Positions 1 to 11,043 of a DNA stretch of 64,000 nucleotides are shown here, piece by piece. Position 1 is the first letter of the stretch. Every line of letters begins with the position of its first letter. The notes beneath the pieces are model-generated. The model saw only the letters and a program-made list of their open reading frames with translations. It was not told the DNA's origin and did no database searches. The DNA lies in contig CM057347.1 of NCBI GenBank assembly GCA_030015575.1, positions 511,627,176-511,691,175 of the forward strand. Reading direction: 5' to 3'. The stretch comes from Agapanthus africanus (taxonomy: Eukaryota; Streptophyta; Magnoliopsida; Asparagales; Amaryllidaceae). The position numbers were made by a program, and so were the translations under genes.

Positions 1-43
1 CTATCATATAACGAACTTTTCATTAAAATACCATGAACTTTAG
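1..43 (+). mobile_element. LTR A3, left piece (interrupted)
   Basis: These bases match the interior of the family-A LTR (compare 34530-34560, the stretch around ATTAAAATACC). The same LTR resumes at 5397. The last five bases, TTTAG (39-43), are repeated exactly at 5397-5401, so this is the left flank of a later insertion. The beginning of this LTR lies before the window. Confidence 0.75.
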
Positions 44-159
44 TGTCACGACTCTGAAATCACTATAAAGAAATTTCTTGTTATTGTACAGAAAAGGGTA
101 TTACAGTCTGTGTAAGAGTTAAAAGTTATTTTTGTTAAATAAAAGCAAGAATCAACTTG

Positions 160-213
160 TAGCTCACTGGTAAAACCTCTAAACTGCTGCGACATAGCCT
201 GTGTGTTCGAATT
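160..213 (+). other. tRNA-like A-box/B-box module inside LTR A1
   Basis: TAGCTCACTGG at 160-170 matches the pol III A-box consensus TRGYNNANNGG at every position. GTTCGAATT at 205-213 matches the B-box GWTCRANNC except for its last base. The gap of 34 bases is normal for a tRNA. No cloverleaf is evident, so this is a tRNA-derived (SINE-like) module and not a tRNA gene. Equivalent modules occur in LTR A4 and LTR B. Confidence 0.55.
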
Positions 214-596
214 CCATCAGACCCAATTATTTTTTAGATTTTTCTTTTTAATTTTTGGAAGCCCAAGAGTTTGCACGTGCAATACACGGAGAAATGAAAA
301 GTTTCAGAGAAATAAAACAAGCGCAATGAGGTGTACACACCCAACTTGACACGTGGCACAAATCTCGAGGCAGGTCGATAAAATCCGACCACCCAAACCC
401 TTAATCTGGCTGGCCCCGACGGTCCAAAGTGCTCCAAATCTCCCCGTGCTCTGCACACTTGTCCCTTCGACTCCTCTTAACTCCCTTGCACTGTTTGATT
501 TTCCTGCAATCAAACAGAGACTCTTCAATTCACCATTTAACTTCTTTTTAATGCATTTTAATCCAAAATTTTAATTCCCAAACCCTAATTCTCCAT

Positions 597-604
597 TATA
601 AATA
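597..604 (+). promoter_or_regulatory. TATA box of LTR A1
   Basis: TATAAATA lies about 550 bp into the LTR, as in A4 (34248-34255) and A2 (2675-2682). It is followed by a C/T-rich stretch and then GTAAGTCCC near 790, which could be a splice donor in the transcribed leader. Confidence 0.6.
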
Positions 605-2149
605 CCACCCCATGCCCTAGCTCTTCACCATTCTGAAATTCTAGCAAAAATTCTCTTAAACTCTCTAAGTGTCAAGTGGAGTTAAGCCCCTCAAGTGGAG
701 TAGCGAGCCAAACTCAACGACTGAAGCATCTCCGACGAAAGCACGACCCCCGAGAGCTTCTTCAATCTCTTCTTAACCACCTAAAACCATAAGTCCCTTC
801 ATCTCTATTCTTTTCCATCTCAAAACCACTTTTTAAAACAAACCGACAAAAGATGAGTTATTTCCGATATCATATTCTTTTTAATATTTGTAAGGCATAA
901 ATTAAAACAAACTAACATGCTAGCTTAATCTTAACATAATTTCACATCTTTTAGTTTTTAATTTAACAAAATTTTCATATGAAACGAGCTTATAATGAAC
1001 TTTTCATAAAAATACCATAAATTTTAGTATAACACTTCTCGATAATTAGTTAAAATATCTTTAGAAAAACTTCACGGGGTAACGACCTATCCCACACGCA
1101 CACTATGGTTCCATACACGGTATTCTAGAGCTATAGTTAATTTAAAAAATAACTTTTTTATTAAAATACCACACCGTTTCAAAACAGGTTTCTTTAAATC
1201 AGTATTTCGAAATTCTTGGCAATTACGCCTCTACAACCCTCGTTAGGGGACCCGCTATTGGATGGTGCGGATTATCGCACATTCTTGGGATAGTAGAGCG
1301 AGATACAGAACTCCTCACGGAGTATTCGACCTCGAAAAGAATTAAAATACGGTTTTATGAAATGCGACCTTTCTAATAAAAAAATTAATTTTTGGAAAAA
1401 TTATATAAAATCATGAAATCCGTATTTTCAATAAAAGCATATTAAGAAACTATATTTTTAAAATGAAAGATTAGAAATTTTCAATAAAATTCCACTAAGT
1501 TTCCAAAAGTAATAGTTTTCACAAAAATACTATAAACTTTCAAAAAGGCCAGGTTTTATCACCAAAACACCACAACAAATAAAATACATGTTCATGAAAA
1601 CCTTAAATATTACAAAATCACCGTTGAGCTTTATTTTTAAACTATATTAAAGTATTTTTCATAAAACCCACTCGAGATATGCAAACAATATTTTAAGTAC
1701 TCTAGAATTAATATAGGCTTAAGCGGTATCATTTCTCTTGAGCTTCAGGGAGCCGGAGAAAGTGAGTGCTTGTCTATTTAGGTTAGACAACTTAACGGAG
1801 TTATCAATGGCAATTGTCTTGGAAAAAATACAAATCCTGTCGTCCATGTGCAGCAGTTGCCGATTTCTCTCGAACATAAGCTTTTTAACAATTTACACCA
1901 ATTCATATGAAAAGACATGAAATCGAATCCAAACTCGAATCTAAACTTGAACACAAATTCGAACTCTATCCTAACTCGAATCTAAACTCGAATATGAACT
2001 CGAACCCAAACTACTCGAACCAACTTGACTCGAACCAAGATTGCAATTGTCATGACTCGTATATTACTCGACTCACTCGAATACATTCTACACCTTTTGC
2101 AATCTATGGTTTCGATCAAGACATGTTAATCAATCAATCAAATCAAATA

Positions 2150-2449
2150 TGTATATTAACCAGTTATAATATATTATACTCGGGTGTTTGGGATAGTTTC
2201 TTGTGTGAATCCAACGGAGCTTCAGGAGTCCCATATTAATCTCTTTTTTATTTTACTCGAATATCAGTCGGGTTGACCCATCCACAGCCTAGAACCCCGA
2301 TGCTAACACATGAAACGGGCCCGTGTTTTTTGACTTCTGAGGCCCCACTCTTTAACTCGTGAATACTTCTACGGCTGCATTAACATTCACACTTGGAACT
2401 TAACGTTAACATAATGACCATATAGAAACCTATAGTATATACTTACCCA
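2150..2449. other. Unassigned junction between LTR A1 and LTR A2
   Basis: This stretch matches neither the end of A1-left nor a recognisable A2 start. A sequence beginning TGTTTTTTGACTTCTGA at 2324 faintly resembles the family start, but its flanks do not repeat the TGAAC that follows A2 at 4913. The boundary is therefore unresolved, and a deletion or small rearrangement is likely. Confidence 0.4.
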
Positions 2450-4912
2450 CAACCCTTGACAAGTGGCTGGCGAGATTGCCTATTGGGCCGGCGGCGCTGG
2501 GCCCCCCGTAGGGAATGCTTCCAAATTTTTCCCAACACCTCTTGGCCTTCCCCCCACTACTCCTTTTATGTTTGTTTTTCCTGCAAATTAACAGAGAATT
2601 AAAAATCACCATTAAACTAATGTTTTAATGCATTTTAATTCTCATTTTTAATTCCCTAAACCCTAATTTTATCCTATAAATACTACCCCCATACCCTATC
2701 CCTCTCCATTCTGAAATCTATCATCAAAACTCTCAAATTTTTCCAAGTCAAATTAGTTGTACAAATGGAGTTAGCCCAAGGTCATCTTCCGGCGACGACT
2801 CGGGACAAATCCGGCGACCCCACGACTCCACGAAACTCTCAAACCTTTCCCAAACCTCCCCTCTCTCTTTTCAAACTGTAAGTCCCCTCTCCTCTCCTCT
2901 CCTCTCCTCCTATTCCATAAAGATCTTTTTTCAAAACTCGTCGGAAGTGGAGTTATTCCGACTTCCGATTTTAATTTTGATTAAACATAACTTTTCTTAA
3001 TAACTAAACACCCATATTGTTACAACTTTTTTAGTAATCATAAACAAACATTTAGAGCAAGTTTCAATTCAATTTACATTGCTATGCAACTTTTATTTCA
3101 CTTTTACGGTTAAATACCAGAAACTTTCTATTCGACACCTTTCATCAAATTTGCTCATATTACCTTTAGAAAACTCATGAGGTAATGACCTACCTTATCA
3201 CAACACTCATCATGACATAGCACGATGGCTTTTGGAACAGTATTTTGTGGGATGAATACAATTTTACAATAAAATACCTAAAACTAATAAAACCGTATTC
3301 TTTAAGATTGTTTTAATTAAATTCCTTACAATTAAAGCTCTACAATCATTTTGGGGAACCCGATTTGGTTGGTGCGGGTTATCGCACATCCTCGCTACTA
3401 GTAGAGCGAGCATCCGATCTCGATGGAATTTTTAATACAATTTTTAAAAATAATGTGATTTTCTATTTAATAAATAAATTTATTTTTATTATATATATAT
3501 ATATATTATCAAAATATATATTTTAAATATATATAATAAATTCCATATTTTCTAAACAAAGGAATCACAAATTTTATGAATATACCATCACAAATCTATA
3601 CAGTTCCAATTTACACTAAAATACCATATACCATTCAATCTAAGTTTATAATCATTAGAATACTTCACTTTTAAAAATTACATCCATGAAAACCCTGAAT
3701 ACGACTAAAAAATACTTGAGGTTTATTTTGAAATTACATCAAAACCATTTTTCAGAAAATCCCCTCATGTTTATTAATTTATAATAAGGACCTTAGTAAA
3801 TATAGGTTTAAGCGGGACCAATTCTCTTGAGCGTCAGGAAGCCAGAGAAAGTGGGTGTTTGCCTATTTAAGGTAGAAAACTAAAACGGAGTTATCAATGG
3901 TAATTGACTTGGAAAAAGTCATAAATCCTGCCGTCCATGTGCAACAGTTACCGATAACTCCAAAACCTAATTCAGGAATCCAATTCTGTTTAAGCGTCTG
4001 ACTCAGACAGAGTCTCAGTCTAACCGGAATACAATCCATACATGAATACAATCCAAATATAACTCCAATACAGCATGAATCCATATATACTGAATACTAT
4101 CAAATATCAACATGACTTAAACTGACCGAACCATGGATATTCATTGACTTGATTACATGACTCCCCGTTTACATCCTTATCTGTTTACATGAGCAATTGA
4201 TATCATGGTTTCAGCAAGTCTTACATCTATAAAATAACACAATAAATATTACAGGGTTTTTAATGGGGTAGATTGGTACGGAATATGTAAAAGTGGCACG
4301 ATGATGGTCACTTTAATACATCCAACCTGAATATCCGTTGCTGTTGTTCCGTGGTTAAACGGTTCCTTGTGCTCCGTATACCTTAGTCCACGGAATAGTT
4401 GGACTCCTCTCGTATACACTGGCATATTTTGTATCAAGTTACAAACAACTACGTTAGTATAACAAACATACAGTATACAGTTATATTCTCTCTTATCTGT
4501 CTATTCTATTTCTATCTCTTTAGGACTTACCGAGCGATTGTTCGCTGACGACACTCTCTTTCTATTCTTTCTTTGGAATGTTGTGAGGAGGACCCGACTC
4601 TCTGGAGATCAGCCCAGTTCAGAAGACTTAGAGCAGTTCATCGAGGACACCGAGCTCTAGTCACTTGTATATACTTTTACTTTCAGTTCTTGCTATTGTA
4701 TAGGCATTGCTTTTCATATTGTATTTACTTTTCAGTTGTATTGTAAAGAATGTTTAATAAATAAAAAGTTGTTGTCAATTTACATCTCTTGTCTTTCTTG
4801 TGTACATTTATATTATATTGCTTATTTACGCTTAATGTGTTTACTTCTGAGTAAATACGTCGCGGGCCTAGTCACGTCTCCTTATCCGTACACCGGGAAG
4901 CGGGGAGTGACA
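2450..4912 (+). mobile_element. Family-A LTR copy A2, inserted in A1
   Basis: A divergent family-A LTR with the landmarks in the usual order: TATA box, GTAAGTCCC (2879), hairpin region GGTGCGGGTTATCGCAC (near 3371), the phrase GGGGTAGATTGGTACGG (4264), GGACTTACCGAGCG (4523) and the end CGGGGAGTGACA (4901-4912). A1 sequence resumes directly at 4913. The left boundary is uncertain by some 300 bp. It has no coding content. Confidence 0.65.
2675..2682 (+). promoter_or_regulatory. TATA box of LTR A2
   Basis: TATAAATA sits after AAACCCTAATTTTATCC, in the same context as in A1 and A4. Confidence 0.55.
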
Positions 4913-5396
4913 TGAACATATACTCTTACTCGTCATATATATTCTACACTTGTCATTTTTCTTTACTCTTACCTATCTTTGGGACTTACCGGGAGCTAGT
5001 TCGCTGATGGGTATTCCACCCACTTTTCTTCTATTGGAATGTTCGTCAGATACGGTCACGACGGAGAAATTTGAAACCACAGAGGAGGACTACAACCAGA
5101 TCGCTACCCAGGGCAAGCCCAGCTTCATTTTTATTCAGTTTATGTATGCCGCTTGTTTAGGCATTTTCCTTATTGTATTTATTTTCCAGCATAAACTCAT
5201 GTATTTGTAAATATTGGAAGTTGAATGTAAATAAAGATATTTGTTGAAAAATTTTACAGTCTCCATTTATTCTTGTATTGTGTAATATTGTTTCAATAAA
5301 CTTAGTATATTTATTTAGGGAATGACCTTCTCTGGATAAATATACCGCGGGCTTGCCACGTCACCGTTTCTGTCTACTGGGAAGCGGGGCGTGACA

Positions 5397-7185
5397 TTTA
5401 GTATGACCCTCATTTTCAATAATTGTTAAATACTTTTAGGAAAACTTCACGGGCGCATGACTAATTGAAAGAATGACTTTTACATTAAAATACCACACCT
5501 TCTCAAAACAGGTTTCTTTTAATCAGTATTTTATAATCCTTAGCAATTACGCCTCTACAACTCTCGTTAGGGGATCCGCTAATAGGTGGTGTGGATTATC
5601 GCACATCCTTTGGATAGTAGAGCAAGATGCAGAACTCCTCACGGAGTATTCGGTTTCGAAAGGAAATAAAAATACGGATTTTAAGAAATGCGACTTTTCT
5701 AAACAAAACTAATTTTGAAAAATTGTATAAGAAAAATATGAATCCGTATTTTCAATAAAAACATATTATGAAACAATATTTTTTAAAATGAAAGATTAGA
5801 ATTTTAATAAAATACCAACCAGCTTCCAAAATAGCTAATTTTCAATAAAATACCATAAACTTTTAAAAATGCTAAGTTTCATCACCAAGATACCATAATA
5901 ATTAAAATACATGTTCATGAAAATCCTAAATGGTACAAATCACTCTCGAGGTTTATTTTTTAAACTGTATTAAAGTATATTTTCATAAAAACCCCTCGAG
6001 ATATATAAAACAATATTTTAAGGACTATAGATTAATATAGACTTAAGCGGTATCATTTCTCTTGAGCCTCGGAGAGCCGGAGAAAGTGAGTGCTTGTCTA
6101 TTCAGGCTAGACAATTTAACGGAGTTATAATTGACAATTGTCTTAGAAAAAAAAACATAAATCCTGTCGTCCATATTCAGCAGTTGCCGATTACTCCCGA
6201 ACCTAAGATTTTCAAGAGCTAAATCCATTCACAAGTTTCTGACTTCAACCTGAATCCAAACTCAAACCAGAATCCAAAATCAAACACGAACTTGAATACT
6301 TGATCATGTACCTGAATACTCGAATTCAAACAATCAAACTCAAACTTGCATACTTGACCCGACTTGACCGAACCATGGTTATAACTTGACATGAATACCT
6401 GAACATATGCTTACATCTTGAACATGAACCTGTACATTTTATATCCATGGATTCGGCCAAGACCTGTAATCTTAATCTATACAATACAATACGCGGGGAT
6501 AAAGGGGTAGATTGGTACGGAACGTATATCGTGGCACGGGAGGTCACTTTAAAGGACACCTACATGAATTCACGTGCCGTTGTCCCACGGGTTATGACGG
6601 GGCCTTGTACTACATGTTACCATAGTTCACGGAGTAAGATGGACTCCTCTCGTATACCTGAATACTTTCTTTATCAAACTATAAATAACCACGTTAGAAT
6701 AACTCTCTTATACCTGTGAATGATCATATACAATTTTACCTATTCTCTGTTCATTCGGTTTCTATTTACATCATATATTATCTTCTCTTACTTCTTTTGG
6801 GACTTACCGAGCGCTAGTTCGCTGGCGACATTCTTCTCTGTTTTCTTTCTTTGGAATGTTCGTTAGAAGGACCAGATTCTGAAGACGTAGAGCTGAGCCA
6901 GGAGGACTTGGACCAGTTCGCAGCATAGCCTGACTACTAGCTCCGCCCAGCCCGCACTTACCTTCTGTATGCCATTGTTTAGGCATTTGCTTTTATTATT
7001 GTATCTGTTATTTCAGACAGTTGTATATAAAGTTGAATGTAAATTAAGTTGCTGTTTCATTTTATCACTCTTGTATTTCTTGCACATTGTTGTCTTGCTT
7101 AGTTACGCTTAACGTATTTTCTTAATAAATACGTTGCGGGCTTGCCATGTCACCGTTTCCGTCTACTGAAAAGCGGGGCGTGACA
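5397..7185 (+). mobile_element. LTR A3, right piece
   Basis: This continues the LTR of 1-43 after the A1 insertion and the duplicated TTTAG. It has the hairpin region at 5585-5612, GGGGTAGATTGGTACGG near 6504, GGGACTTACCGAGCG near 6799, and ends AAGCGGGGCGTGACA at 7185. LINE-derived sequence follows at once. A3 is either a solo LTR inside a LINE or the remnant of a larger element. Confidence 0.75.
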
Positions 7186-8010
7186 GGGATGGGCAATTGT
7201 CTCTCCATCGGGGGGAGGGTTACGTTAATAAATATTGTTCTCACCACGGTCTCACTATATATGCTGTCTATTTTTAGAGTGCCAAAATGGGTGTAACGAT
7301 TGATAGAATTAGAAGAAACTTTCTTTGAAAAGGAGGAAATGTTTGAGGGTTGAGGCATACACCTTATTAATTGGGGAAGGGTATGCAAAAAGAGGGAATT
7401 TGGGAGGGATGAGAGTGGTGAATATAGAAAAATTTAATGAGTCACTTCTATGCAAATGGTGGTGGCTTATTGTCAATAGGGGGGATAAATTGTGGACTCC
7501 TTTCCTTGCCCAGTATAGAAGGGGGTGGAAATTTAGGTTTGGCGATACACCGAAATCGAGGGTATCATATTTTTGGAAGGGGGTGAGGTCCATGAGAGAT
7601 TTCTTTTTTGCTACTTCAAATGTATGCTTCGGAGATAAGAGGAATGCTAGATTTTGGAAAGATAGATGGATTAGGGACACTAAGCTTCAAGATGAATTCC
7701 CAAGGCTATTTCTTATGGCTCAAGACCCTGATGCAATGATTGGTGACTATTGGAAGGAAAATTTGTGGAAGCCGAGATTCCGTAGAGGGCGCATTGCGAG
7801 AGAGGACAGATGGTGATTTTGTGATTATATACATGATTCGGGTTGTATTATCAACGAAGGAAGGGATGTTAGGATGTGGAGGCCAAGTCCACAAGACGTT
7901 TTTTCGGTAGGATCGGCAAATTTGAGGCATAATGACGGGGGAATCCGAAGCTCCAGACTATTTGGAAGATTTGAGTACCCAATCCTTGTAAGGTGGTTTG
8001 TTCTCATGCT
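7186..8010 (+). pseudogene. LINE (non-LTR retrotransposon) ORF2 fragment
   Basis: Translation gives the block that follows the reverse transcriptase in plant L1-type LINEs: LSIGGRVTLINIVL near 7198, EKFNESLLCKWWW near 7426, then FWKDRW and FPRLF near 7650-7710, and DVRMWRPSPQDVFSV near 7867. ORF2 normally supplies endonuclease and reverse transcriptase for target-primed insertion. Here only the C-terminal part survives. There is an in-frame TAA at 7294-7296, a frameshift between about 7300 and 7350, and a TGA at 7814-7816. The endonuclease and the catalytic part of the RT are absent. The 5' side is cut off by LTR A3. Confidence 0.85.
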
Positions 8011-8764
8011 TCATATATATTATGAAAGTGGTGGTGGTACTTAGAAACAATGCATACAAAAAGATTGAGAAATTTGGATAGATTTAATTAATAGGCTGCG
8101 ATATCCAATTAGAGCATGGAGTGAAAGAATCAGCTTGTGACTAATACTATAAAAATTGATTATATTGGTAAAAACATTTGACATTTAAAGATGATAAGTA
8201 ACCCAATCATGTTGTTAAAGTTATGTTTCACTCCTTAAAAATGTGAGTCTAGAGTTGTGTGGATATTATGAGATGTGTGCTACAAATTAATAACAAGATA
8301 TTCGATGAAACTGTTGCATATATTTAGACACCATTGCTCAAAAGTTTCAATGAACAATGTTTCACTCCTAAGTTTGAATCTAGTATCAAAAGTATGATAT
8401 GTACTAAATCAAAAACTTCTTATCAAAAAAATTTATTCTTTAGATGCATTCATCAATCAATATTGGTTGCCTCCAAGATCCCATTTTTCTTGAACTGGTA
8501 TTTTGCACGTGCTATGCACGTGTGATAATTTGAACAACATATATATTAAGGCGCGTGTAAAATTTCTTATTCCGTACATTACAGGAAAATTCTAAACATA
8601 TCTATAGCTTTTCTAAATGTAAATTAAATGAGCCAGTTAGTGAAAATATTAGAATTGAGAAATTTATGAGTTGTATATACAGAATAACAAAAATATAAGG
8701 GCTTATGTATAAATTTAGCAGTCATATCACTTTTTGGGGCTCTTGAAAATGAGAGAAAACATGT
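8011..8764. other. AT-rich sequence without a recognisable gene
   Basis: No ORF with family resemblance is seen. GCACGTGCTATGCACGTG near 8506-8523 is a small repeat of a kind also seen in LTR A1 (GCACGTGCAATACACGG near 273). This may be the old 3' part of the LINE or another decayed repeat. Confidence 0.4.
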
Positions 8765-8767
8765 AAT

Positions 8768-8798
8768 CACTACTACAAATAAGGGTTGCCCCTACGGA
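8768..8798 (+). repeat. CACTA left terminal inverted repeat
   Basis: A 31-bp end starting CACTACTACAAATAAGGG, the inverted counterpart of 23356-23386. The two differ at a few positions just after the first 11 bases. The inner part, GGGTTGCCCCTACGGA, is the first subterminal repeat unit. Confidence 0.92.
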
Positions 8799-9215
8799 TT
8801 TATCCGTAGAAGCAAACCACTGCCCCTACGGATATATCCGTAGGGACAAGAAAATACCCTGTAGGTACAAACGCCGTAGGTGCAAGTCGAAGCCTTGAAC
8901 TTGCCCCTACGGACTAAAATTTGCCCCTACGGAGTTATGTGTAGGTCCAGTTTGCCCTACGGAATAGGCCGTAGGGGCAAAAAATTTATTTTATTTACGG
9001 TTTTATAAAATCGTTTAGATGTCCCTACGGACTTATCCGTAGGGCCAAGTAGTGGCCCCTACGGATAAATGAGTAGGTACTCATCCGTAGGGGCAAAATA
9101 TCAGGAATCCTGATATTTTGCCCCTACGGATAATTGTGTAGGGGCATTTGTTTGCCCCTACGGATATATCCGTAGGGGCAACGTTGGGCCATACGGATTA
9201 ATCCGTAGGTATATA
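8785..9215. repeat. CACTA left subterminal repeats (palindromic CCCCTACGGA units)
   Basis: More than a dozen copies of CCCCTACGGA or its complement occur in about 430 bp, mostly as head-to-head pairs separated by 0-8 bases. The pair at 9152-9181 is a perfect 30-bp palindrome with half-site TTGCCCCTACGGATA. In this superfamily the subterminal repeats are bound by the element's own protein to bring the ends together. Confidence 0.85.
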
Positions 9216-9495
9216 TTATCTGGTTTTTTTTAAAAAAGGGCTGTCTATTTTTTTCTCGTCCTGTGCACAATAATATATACATCGATCAAATATTAAATTA
9301 ATCATCACACAGAACATATATCGCAGTATTCATAATCACATCTCACGCATATAATATACAAAAGAAACCAAAAAGCAGAATATGATATAAATATAAACAC
9401 GCAAACACCACCAATATCAATATCGTTAAAAATGTAGGACAATATGTATCATATAAATAAATACATGTTTAAAATATAAGAATCAAAAAGCTACC
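9216..9495. other. CACTA 3' untranslated spacer
   Basis: AT-rich sequence between the left subterminal repeats and the stop codon of the minus-strand gene. It has no ORF or repeat of note. Confidence 0.5.
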
Positions 9496-11043
9496 CTAGC
9501 TCGGTCCAGCTCCACCTCTGATAAACGCCAGAATCTGGCGCGCCTGCTCCTCGGTCAATAAATCATGTAATGCGGAGCGTGCGGGAGTCTGAGCGGGCTG
9601 TGGAGCTGGCGATGTGGTCTGCGCAGCCGCCGTCGAGATAGTGGCTTGCAGAGCCGCGGCTGCGGGAGTTTGAGCTGTCTGTGGAGCTATAGGAGCTGTC
9701 TGCGGAACCGCAGCCGATGTAGTGGCTTGCGGAGCCGCAGCCGAAGGAGATGCATGTGGAGGCTCGGCCGATGTACCCTGTCGCGTCTGGACCTAACATG
9801 TGTAATAAGCGAGTAAGAACTGTGTATTATTCGAATTCGTATCATTATCAAGTTATTTCGAAACCCCATTTGGATATTTAGTTTGGAAAACCGTAGTTTA
9901 TTTTAATTAGATATGTATGTATGATTAATCAAAGCTAAGTCTACAACCAAATAAGCTCAGGCTACGTACTAATATTGGATATGTTGATATCTATAATATG
10001 ACATGATATTTTACTATTAAGTAGTATACATACCAGTATCTCCTTCAACTCCTGAACGGTGACCTTCAATCTCTCCAGTTCCTGCTGGACACGTCGCTTA
10101 CTGGAGACGGAGGAAGTAACCGCCGGGGTGGAGTCCAATCTCATATGGGCCCTGCTAGGGCCCAGTCCCCGGCCTCTCTCCCAACCTCCGTGGTGCCCTC
10201 CGTGTGCGACGTCCAAGACTGGGGTCAGCAGCCTCGGATCGCTCTGTCCGATAAAATCGATCCCCGATGCCTCGACCTGCTCAACCACCCGCTCCTACAC
10301 CCACATTAACCAGTAAAATATAAGTATATCATTTAAATTTGAACCTTCCAAAACTAAAATTTCAAATAGGGGTTGAATAAATATTAACACTTACGCAATA
10401 CTCCTGGGTAGCGACGTCGGGGTATCGAAGCTCGCCAGTGGCGGGATCTGTTGAGGTGCCGTGAACGGCAAGATATGAGGACAGCACGCTTGGTGTACCA
10501 CCTGTGCCAGGGTCTGAGCTGTCTGCAATATTAGAAAATAACTCTTAATATTAGATATATTAGAAAATAACTCTTAATATTGCATTATATCACAAAGGCC
10601 GGTCTATTGTAATTTACCGATAACTCTATGGCTCGAGTAATATTTCTCGAGCCACCTGTATAAGTGGGGTGACTCCTCTTCACCGACTTTCTATTCTCTA
10701 TATTTTGAGCGGCCTGTTTCTGCACAACACATTCACATTTAGTTTTCTAATTAAGGAACACAAAAATATAAATTATATAGTAAACAATGAATTACATTTA
10801 AAATACATACCTGTTTGCGTTGAGAGTCGAAATATTCGCACAATAGAGGCCATATCTCTACGTCGACTCTCGCAAAGGCCGGAGTAGATAGGAGGGCCGC
10901 TCTCCCTACCTCGGGGGTCGCCATCCACAGGGAGTAGCAGTCGGCCTTCAGCTCATTCCTGTTGTATCGGACCTTGGTCTGCATGTTCTTCATCAGGCCA
11001 TTGTACAGAGCATGAAGGTCGAGCACCCTCCCAGGGTGATCAG
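9496..11043 (-). pseudogene. Ptta/En/Spm-family CACTA protein gene, 3' exons
   Basis: Five blocks bounded by GT-AG signals are visible on the minus strand: 10811-11043 (continuing at 21404-21434), 10618-10719, 10395-10522, 10034-10294 and 9496-9792, ending in TAG at 9496-9498. Blocks 1-2 contain LYNGLMKNMQTKVRYNR, WPLLCEYFDSQRKQ and HPTYTGGSRN, the conserved plant Ptta/En/Spm (Transposase_24) type region. Block 3 carries ATGELRYPDVATQEY. Block 4 is a likely coiled coil (VQQELERLKVTVQELKEIL). Block 5 is an Ala/Pro/Gln-rich tail ending in a short LTEEQARQIL helix. These proteins are thought to bind CACTA ends. Block 1 is split by Copia C1, and the frame does not carry cleanly from block 2 into block 3. 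The copy is therefore broken. Confidence 0.8.

Larger units (their letters stand above)
44..5396 (+). mobile_element. Nested family-A gypsy-type solo LTR (A1), itself interrupted by A2
   Basis: The element starts TGTCACGACTCTG and ends GAAGCGGGGCGTGACA, and is flanked by the perfect 5-bp duplication TTTAG. This is what a solo LTR of a Ty3/gypsy element would leave. The left part (44 to about 2150) holds a tRNA-like module, a TATA box and the mid-LTR hairpin. The right part (4913-5396) aligns with the end of the LTR (compare 6730-7185). Between them sits a second copy, A2. The LTR segment equivalent to about 6480-6716 is missing at the junction. No gag or pol coding is present. Family identity rests on alignment by eye to A3, A4 and B. 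Confidence 0.72.

Noticed and set aside
160-213. A genuine tRNA gene
   Set aside because: Only the two internal promoter boxes are present. Acceptor and anticodon stems cannot be drawn.
2324-2345. Start of LTR A2 at TGTTTTTTGACTTCTGAGG
   Set aside because: Weak likeness to the family start and no matching duplication with the bases after 4912.
8785-9215. CRISPR-like array of regularly repeated palindromes
   Set aside because: Spacing is irregular, units occur in both orientations, and they lie just inside CACTA ends in a plant context. These are subterminal transposon repeats.
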